Shown piece after piece: positions 6,726 to 6,896 of a stretch of DNA of 6,896 nt. Numbering within the stretch: position 1 is the first letter of the stretch; every line of letters starts with the position of its first letter. The DNA comes from CAYSPU01 sp964432995. GTDB lineage: Bacteria; Verrucomicrobiota; Verrucomicrobiia; Limisphaerales; JAHDYP01. Under the pieces are notes generated by a model. The model did no database searches, had not been told where the DNA came from, and saw nothing but the letters and a program-made list of their open reading frames with translations. Made by a program: the position numbers and the translations under genes. Location: positions 1 through 6,896 of the forward strand of contig CAYSPU010000291.1 in the NCBI GenBank assembly GCA_964432995.1. Direction: 5' to 3'.

Positions 6726-6760
6726 GGGGAACGGGCCACGGGGAAAGGAGAATAGCGAAG
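6726..6760. repeat. Degenerate 7-bp periodic G-rich tract upstream of the fucosidase
   Basis: Successive 7-mers GGGGAAC, GGGCCAC, GGGGAAA, GGAGAAT and AGCGAAG follow each other without gaps, 24 bases before the fucosidase start (minus strand). The similarity between units is modest, so the period may be partly chance, but it matches the unit length of the two clear arrays in the window. Confidence 0.35.
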
Positions 6761-6779
6761 GGAGGCTCGGAGGCTCATG

Positions 6780-6814
6780 GAATGCAGAATGAAGAATGCA
6801 GAATGAGGAATGGC
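6780..6814. repeat. Heptanucleotide tandem array (GAATGCA/GAATGAA type)
   Basis: Five consecutive 7-mers are present: GAATGCA, GAATGAA, GAATGCA, GAATGAG and GAATGGC. The first four bases are invariant plus G at position 5. The array lies about 80 bp upstream of the fucosidase start. Its unit sequence differs from the AGGAGCT array but has the same length. Confidence 0.75.
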
Positions 6815-6896
6815 CTGCCACATGCGCCTCTCCCATCCGGTAGGGCGCCGGAGGAAGAGCAGACAACGGGTGAATGTGTCGGATGCCCGTGCGGCG
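6815..6896. other. Right edge, no gene seen
   Basis: The last 82 bases, upstream of the fucosidase on the minus strand, show no recognisable coding sequence, RNA or promoter. A gene beyond the edge cannot be excluded. Confidence 0.3.

Noticed and set aside
5162..6823. 553-codon minus-strand frame overlapping the fucosidase
   Set aside because: It is Arg/Pro-rich shadow sequence in another frame and lacks any recognisable domain.

Overview
This is a high-GC bacterial window of accessory, secreted-enzyme type content. The gene mix suggests a Verrucomicrobiota or related PVC-group bacterium: a ceramidase-like hydrolase, a secreted GH29 alpha-L-fucosidase, small exported proteins of unknown function, start codons without clear Shine-Dalgarno sequences, and intergenic heptanucleotide repeats. 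No rRNA or phylogenetic marker is present, so this assignment is an inference.

Layout, left to right. Bases 3-1100 (+) hold the C-terminal part of a neutral/alkaline ceramidase-like hydrolase cut by the window edge. Bases 1101-1367 are a convergent intergenic region with a small hairpin and a large imperfect inverted repeat. Bases 1368-1988 and 2210-2824 (-) are two exported proteins of 206 and 204 residues, transcribed in the order 2824 to 1368. They do not match a named family I can recall with certainty, but both resemble hypothetical proteins seen in Bacteroidota. Bases 2825-3318 have no convincing gene and are rich in palindromes. Bases 3319-3525 (-) hold the decayed C-terminal end of an AAA-ATPase/DUF4143 protein. 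Bases 3541-5022 (+) encode a full-length PutP-type sodium/proline symporter. Bases 5197-6702 (-) encode a secreted GH29 alpha-L-fucosidase. The two genes converge on a 185-bp element bounded by inverted arrays of a 7-bp unit, and both stop codons lie inside the arrays. A different 7-bp array lies upstream of the fucosidase, and the remaining bases to 6896 show no gene.

The genes do not form one obvious pathway. The fucosidase and ceramidase-like protein fit a scavenger of host or algal glycans and lipids, and PutP supplies proline. Only the two small exported proteins look like a functional unit. I see no CRISPR array, transposase, defence system, rRNA or tRNA. The best candidates for something undescribed are the 204/206-residue exported pair and the heptamer-bounded element.
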